Of a stretch of 25,267 nt of DNA, positions 21,860-25,267 are shown one piece after another. Positions within the stretch are counted from its first letter, which is position 1; every line of letters begins with the position of its first letter. Under the pieces are notes generated by a model that ran no database searches, had not been told where the DNA came from, and saw nothing but the letters and a program-made list of their open reading frames with translations. The position numbers were made by a program, and so were the translations under genes. The stretch is from JAWLFY01 sp964462125 (lineage in GTDB: Bacteria; Planctomycetota; Planctomycetia; Pirellulales; Pirellulaceae): the NCBI GenBank assembly GCA_964462125.1, contig CAYWXT010000060.1:1-25267 (forward strand). The letters run 5' to 3'.

Positions 21860-23113
21860 CTACCGCTCGGTCGCCAATTCGAAGCAGGCACCTTCCTCTG
21901 TGCTGCGGACGTAAACCCGGCCATCGCTGAAGGCCGGCGTCGACCAACACTTGCCGCTGACCGCCTGACCCCGGTCCAGCTCCTGGTAGCCCTCGGGTGA
22001 GGCTTGGACGATCACCAACTCCCCGGCATCGGACAGGACGACCAGCTTCTCACCGACCAAAATACAGTTTCCCGGACCAAAGCCCCGCTCGCTCCACACG
22101 ATCTCGCCGCTCGCCAAATCGACGCACTGCAACGGCGCGCGGCCGTATTTCTTGAACTCAAATATCCCGTACAGGTGGCCGTCGTGAACCACCGGGGTGC
22201 TCCAGTGGTTCATCAACTCGTTCGGTTTGAACCAGATCTCCTCGGCCTCCCCCTCCTCGATGCGGAACAACCCGGCACCGACACCATAGCCCGCCGAACA
22301 GTAGACGAGGTTTCCCGACGTCACCGGGGATGCAGCCGTGGAAACGCTGAAGGGAAACTCGGCCCGCCAAATCTCTTCGCCCGTCGACGCGTCCACCGCG
22401 ACCAGACCCGACCGGAGAAAATAGACCACCTGCTTGCGGCCATCGATCGTCGCCACCCGCGGGCTGGCGTGAGTGAGCAACTCGTCACCGCTGCTCCATA
22501 GCACGTCTCCGGTCGACTTTTGAAACGCCAGCAATGACTCCCCCGGACCACCGCCGGCGACATACAGCGTCTCCCCATCCAACACCGGGGAGGTGGCGTT
22601 GAGCCATTTGATGTTCCGCCCCTCAAACTCCTCGCGGATGTCGCGTCTCCACACCAGTTGCCCATCGGCCGCAGCGAAACAGGAGAGCACCAGGTGCGAG
22701 TCGTACACGTAGACATGCCGATCGTCGATCGTGGGGGTCGATCGTGGCCCGTCACCACCCCGGTTGTCCGGTGCACCGGCGTTGCCGCCGTCGTGACCAT
22801 ACTCGCTTTCGCCCAGGTCGACGCTCCACAGCTCCGCGCCCGTGTCGGCATCAACGGTGAGACATATCTCACGCCCATCGCGGCTAACCAACGTGGAGGC
22901 GCGACCCCCGGCAACCGAAAAGGAACTGAACCCCAGCGGAGTCTCGATTTTCCAGACGGGCTTGAGCTCGCCCGCCCCCCAAGGCTCGGCACTCAGCCGC
23001 TCCGGCGATTTACCGTCTCCCGAAATCCCGCGGTATTGGGGCCAATCGGCGCCGGCGGCCAAGGGAAACAACAAAGCAGTGACGCCCGCGACGACGCAGT
23101 GATTCAATGACAT
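21860..23113 (-). CDS. Secreted PQQ-like beta-propeller repeat protein
   Basis: The product is 417 residues with a signal peptide (~1-22, 'VVAGVTALLFPLAAGA') directly followed by 'DWPQYRGISGDG', a hallmark of the many planctomycete outer-wall-like PQQ propeller proteins. Blade motifs recur, each an A-x-D-x-x-T/S-G-x-x-x-W pattern: 'VDADTGAELWSVDL', 'FAAADGQLVWRRDI', 'FQKSTGDVLWSSG', 'VDASTGEEIWRAEF', 'VDLASGEIVWSERG'. No PQQ-dehydrogenase catalytic signature (such as the vicinal Cys-Cys) is visible, so it is probably a binding or scaffold protein rather than a quinoprotein enzyme. Its real ligand is unknown. It is divergent from the RRM gene across a 485-nt spacer and convergent with the oxidoreductase. 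No Shine-Dalgarno is seen. Confidence 0.88.
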   Translation of the reverse strand: MSLNHCVVAGVTALLFPLAAGADWPQYRGISGDGKSPERLSAEPWGAGELKPVWKIETPLGFSSFSVAGGRASTLVSRDGREICLTVDADTGAELWSVDLGESEYGHDGGNAGAPDNRGGDGPRSTPTIDDRHVYVYDSHLVLSCFAAADGQLVWRRDIREEFEGRNIKWLNATSPVLDGETLYVAGGGPGESLLAFQKSTGDVLWSSGDELLTHASPRVATIDGRKQVVYFLRSGLVAVDASTGEEIWRAEFPFSVSTAASPVTSGNLVYCSAGYGVGAGLFRIEEGEAEEIWFKPNELMNHWSTPVVHDGHLYGIFEFKKYGRAPLQCVDLASGEIVWSERGFGPGNCILVGEKLVVLSDAGELVIVQASPEGYQELDRGQAVSGKCWSTPAFSDGRVYVRSTEEGACFELATER

Positions 23114-23598
23114 GGCAGTGGTGGGTGAACGAAGGTGAAAATAATCTGGCGAGGCAAACCGTGTGTATCCCAGTGTTTACATCAAACTGGGGCGGGCGAT
23201 CCACCCGCCTTGGGCGAAATTCATGTCGACACAGGGGCGAGCCGCTGTATAGTGTAGTCAACGTTGTGACTGGCAGGAAGTTTACGACCACGTGGTCGCT
23301 TACCGCCGGCAACGTCTCAGGATGTTTGGAAAGAGGGTTTCGTCAAGGCAGTTTCGGACAAGTTGTTGTAACGGTCGAGTTGGATTTTTCGTTTCGGGCC
23401 GAGCTTTCTTTCGAAGTCTCTCCTGTTTCCCTCGAGTGGATCCCTCTGATTGTTCCAGTGCCTGTGGCTGGAGTCTTCTCGGCGCCTCTGCGTCGGATGT
23501 TTTCCCCTCTCGGGTGCTAGCACTTGGACCTCGTGCGCTCTGCGAATTCCTGCGTTCCCTTCCGGAACATGGTTACTTTATCTCACAGGAGTTCGGTA
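23114..23598. other. 485-nt non-coding spacer and RRM-gene leader
   Basis: No gene is convincing here. Features seen are: an interrupted inverted repeat CCCAG/CTGGG (23168-23172, 23186-23190), GGCGGG/CCCGCC (23190-23195, 23203-23208), a TATAGT box (23248-23253) that could be a -10 for the RRM gene, AGTCA/TGACT (23256-23260, 23267-23271), a perfect 14-nt palindrome (23285-23298), and GTGCTAGCAC (23514-23523). From ~23370 the + strand is pyrimidine-rich. If TATAGT is the promoter, the RRM mRNA has a ~340-nt leader. The spacer must also hold the promoter of the divergent propeller gene. Confidence 0.55.
23285..23298. promoter_or_regulatory. Perfect 14-nt palindrome, likely operator
   Basis: CGACCACGTGGTCG is its own reverse complement, centred between 23291 and 23292, about 32 nt downstream of the possible -10 box at 23248-23253. 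Size and symmetry fit a dimeric repressor site. With no loop it would be a poor RNA hairpin, so DNA binding is favoured. The binding protein is unknown. Confidence 0.45.
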
Positions 23599-23862
23599 AT
23601 GAACATTTACGTAGGCAATCTCAGTTTCGATGCCACCGAAGCCGACGTCGAGCACGCTTTCAGCGAATTCGGGAACGTCAAGTCGGTCAACATCATCAAA
23701 GACCGCGACACCGGCCGCTCACGTGGATTCGGTTTCGTCGAGATGCATGACCAGGGCGACGGCCAAGAAGCGATCGACGGCTTGAATCAGCAAGAGATCG
23801 CCGGCCGCTCAGTCACGGTCAACGAAGCCCGGCCCCGCGAAGAACGCAGCCGGCGCTGGTAG
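23599..23862 (+). CDS. Small RRM-domain RNA-binding protein
   Basis: The product is 87 residues, a single RNA-recognition motif. The ATG at 23599 has AGGAG (23587-23591) 7 nt upstream; the frame is open upstream to 23524 but that part is not RRM-like. RNP2 is 'IYVGNLSF' (3-10) and RNP1 is 'RGFGFVEM' (~42-49), both with the aromatic residues that stack on RNA. The C-terminus is a short Arg-rich tail ('ARPREERSRRW'). Bacterial proteins of this type (cyanobacterial Rbp family and relatives) are often abundant and cold- or stress-induced, probably acting as RNA chaperones. It is a single-gene unit with its own leader and a strong terminator; the role here is inferred. Confidence 0.95.
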   Translation: MNIYVGNLSFDATEADVEHAFSEFGNVKSVNIIKDRDTGRSRGFGFVEMHDQGDGQEAIDGLNQQEIAGRSVTVNEARPREERSRRW

Positions 23863-23936
23863 TCCATCACGGGCAGCGCTGATCCGCCCTCGCCAGGATC
23901 CGGAGCGGCGCTCGCTCGAAGGATCGATCGAGTCAT

Positions 23937-23975
23937 CGCCTGCCCATGGCGCACCGCCGTGGGCAGGCGTTTTTT
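23937..23975 (+). terminator. Intrinsic terminator of the RRM gene
   Basis: CGCCTGCCCA (23937-23946) pairs perfectly with TGGGCAGGCG (23960-23969), and four inner pairs extend the stem (23947-23950 with 23956-23959). Six T (23970-23975) follow immediately. It lies 75 nt after the RRM stop and 5 nt before the end of the convergent pepF. It is the clearest Rho-independent terminator in the window and works on the + strand only. Confidence 0.92.
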
Positions 23976-23980
23976 GGGCT

Positions 23981-25267
23981 CTACAACAGCTGATCGAGTT
24001 CTTCGGTCAACGAGCGGAACCGCTCCAGCGTCGTCGCGACCGGCTCGGGACGGGTCATGTCGACCCCGGCGTCGCGGAGCAGGTCCAAGGGATCCTGGCT
24101 GCAGCCCCCTTTCAAGAACCTCAGGTAGTCCTCCAGTTCCTGTTGCCCACCCTCGAGGACCCGGCGCGACAAGGCAACCGCCGCGCTTAAGCCCGTCGCG
24201 TATTTGTAAACGTAAAATGCGCGGTAGAAATGGGGGATACGGAGACATTCCAACTCCAATGCATCGTCGACGGCGAACTCGGGGCCGAAATAATCGCCGA
24301 GCAACTCGCGGTAAACCGCCCGCAACGACTTGACCGTCAGCGGCTCCCCAGCCTCACACATCTCATGCGTCCGCTTCTCAAACTCGGCAAACATCGTTTG
24401 ACGGACAACCGTTGCACGAATGCTATCAAGTTCGTTGTTGATCAAGTACGCCCGCTCGTAGTCATCGCTAGCATGCCGGAGCAGATAATCCGTGAGCAAT
24501 TGCTCATTGAAGGTGCTGGCAACCTCCGCCACGAAAATGGTGTAATTGTAATATTGATACGGTTGGTGGTGCGCTGAATACCAGCTGTGCATCGAGTGCC
24601 CAGCCTCGTGTGCCAGGGTGAAGACATCGTTGAGCACCTCTTCCTTGTAATTCATCAAGATGTACGGATCGCCATCAAAGGTGCCGCAGCTGAACGCGCC
24701 ACTCTGCTTTCCGCGGTTCGGATAACGATCCGCCCAACGACCCCGTAATCCCTGTTCCAAGGTCCGGGTGTACTCCGAACCGAGCGGCGCCAGCGATTCG
24801 ATCACCAGCTCCACGGCCTGGTCCCAGCTGTGATGTTTCTTGATATCGCTCAGAATCGGCACGTAGGTGTCATAATGATGGATCTCCGACAGCCCCATCT
24901 TGCGGCGGCGGACGTCGAAATAGTGATGGACGGCGGGCAAGGACGCTCGTACGGCCGAGATCAAATTGTCGTAAACATCGACTGGCACGTTGTCGGGAAA
25001 CAGCGCCGCCTCAAGGCTGGATTCGTAATTTCGGGCCCGGGCGTAATAAACATCGCGTTGAATGCTGCCGGAAAGCGTCGCGGTCAACGTGTTTTCATGA
25101 GCGGAGAATTGCTCGTAATACTGTTGGAACGCCCGGCGGCGGACATCCCGCTCGGGGCTGATCAGCAGCTGTCCGAAGGTGGCGTGGGAAAGTTCGACCC
25201 GGCGGCCACGGTCGTCTTCAATCTCGCCGAACCGCAAATCAGCGTCATTCAGCTGTCGAAAGGCATT
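23981..25267 (-). CDS. pepF: Oligoendopeptidase F (M3 family), 5' part outside the window
   Basis: PepF is a cytoplasmic zinc endopeptidase that cuts oligopeptides of roughly 7-17 residues. The frame is open to the right edge (first visible residues 'NAFRQLNDADLRFGEIEDD'), so the start lies beyond 25267. The visible 428 residues cover the C-terminal ~70 percent of a usual ~600-residue protein. The N-lobe text 'PERDVRRRAFQQYYEQF' and 'YESSLEAALFPDNVP' is typical. The active site is 'TLAHEAGHSMHSWYS' (HExxH), with the third ligand Glu probably in 'FVAEVASTFNEQLL'. 'GAFSCGTFDGDPYILMNYK' and 'HFYRAFYVYKYATGLSAAVA' are also family-specific. The ending is intact ('LTEELDQLL'). It is convergent with the RRM gene. 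Confidence 0.95.
   Translation of the reverse strand, partial: NAFRQLNDADLRFGEIEDDRGRRVELSHATFGQLLISPERDVRRRAFQQYYEQFSAHENTLTATLSGSIQRDVYYARARNYESSLEAALFPDNVPVDVYDNLISAVRASLPAVHHYFDVRRRKMGLSEIHHYDTYVPILSDIKKHHSWDQAVELVIESLAPLGSEYTRTLEQGLRGRWADRYPNRGKQSGAFSCGTFDGDPYILMNYKEEVLNDVFTLAHEAGHSMHSWYSAHHQPYQYYNYTIFVAEVASTFNEQLLTDYLLRHASDDYERAYLINNELDSIRATVVRQTMFAEFEKRTHEMCEAGEPLTVKSLRAVYRELLGDYFGPEFAVDDALELECLRIPHFYRAFYVYKYATGLSAAVALSRRVLEGGQQELEDYLRFLKGGCSQDPLDLLRDAGVDMTRPEPVATTLERFRSLTEELDQLL

Noticed and set aside
23107..23520. A 137-codon frame in the spacer before the RRM gene
   Set aside because: It overlaps the start of the propeller gene, has no Shine-Dalgarno and no domain; better read as leader sequence.

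Overview
The window is chromosomal DNA, GC-rich, from what looks like a planctomycete, most likely of the Pirellula/Rhodopirellula type. The case rests on several family traits seen together: a DUF1573 protein, a secreted PQQ-type propeller opening with a 'DWPQYRG' motif, a fused SecD-SecF, an O-antigen ligase with a TPR tail, a short secreted OmpH, many GTG/TTG starts, weak Shine-Dalgarno sites, and an EF-G whose switch region departs from the usual 'DWMEQEQERGITI'. No 16S or tRNA gene is present, so the placement is an inference from protein families.

Layout. 2-4444 (+): 3' part of an O-antigen ligase/TPR membrane protein, a DUF1573 protein, and an exported protein joining a degenerate metallophosphatase-like domain to a tetraheme c554-type cytochrome module. 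4463-5485 (-): tsaD. 5611-9974 (+): a promoter, then rpsL-rpsG-fusA (a str-type cluster without tuf) and mtnA starting directly after the fusA stop. 9975-10427: non-coding, with a strong hairpin. 10428-10712 (+): csrA, ending 3 nt from a convergent DegT-family aminotransferase (10716-11891, -). 12002-15885 (+): yajC and a fused secDF. 15886-15983: a MITE/REPIN-like inverted-repeat element at the secDF stop codon. 16003-18111 (+): secreted M28 peptidase with a PDZ domain. 18345-21827 (+): ompH/skp-like, lpxC, lpxA and a Gfo/Idh/MocA oxidoreductase overlapping lpxA by 4 nt. 21860-23113 (-): PQQ-like propeller. 23114-23598: long non-coding leader. 23599-23862 (+): small RRM RNA-binding protein with a clear intrinsic terminator. 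23981-25267 (-): pepF, 5' end outside the window.

How the genes work together. Three themes dominate: translation (S12, S7, EF-G, TsaD, CsrA, RRM protein), protein export (YajC, SecDF, OmpH chaperone and several secreted clients), and lipid A/surface glycan synthesis (LpxC, LpxA, a GnnA-like dehydrogenase, an aminotransferase and an O-antigen ligase).

No defence island, CRISPR array, prophage, integron or secondary-metabolite cluster is visible, and no clearly new multi-gene system. The best leads are: a possible GlcNAc3N-type lipid A pathway next to lpxA; a metallophosphatase-like domain that has lost its metal ligands but is fused to a tetraheme module; ribosomal protein S12 carrying Arg at the position where Lys-to-Arg gives streptomycin resistance; the inverted-repeat element at the secDF stop; an acidic repeat-bearing insert in SecF; and structured leaders and spacers near csrA, ompH and the RRM gene.
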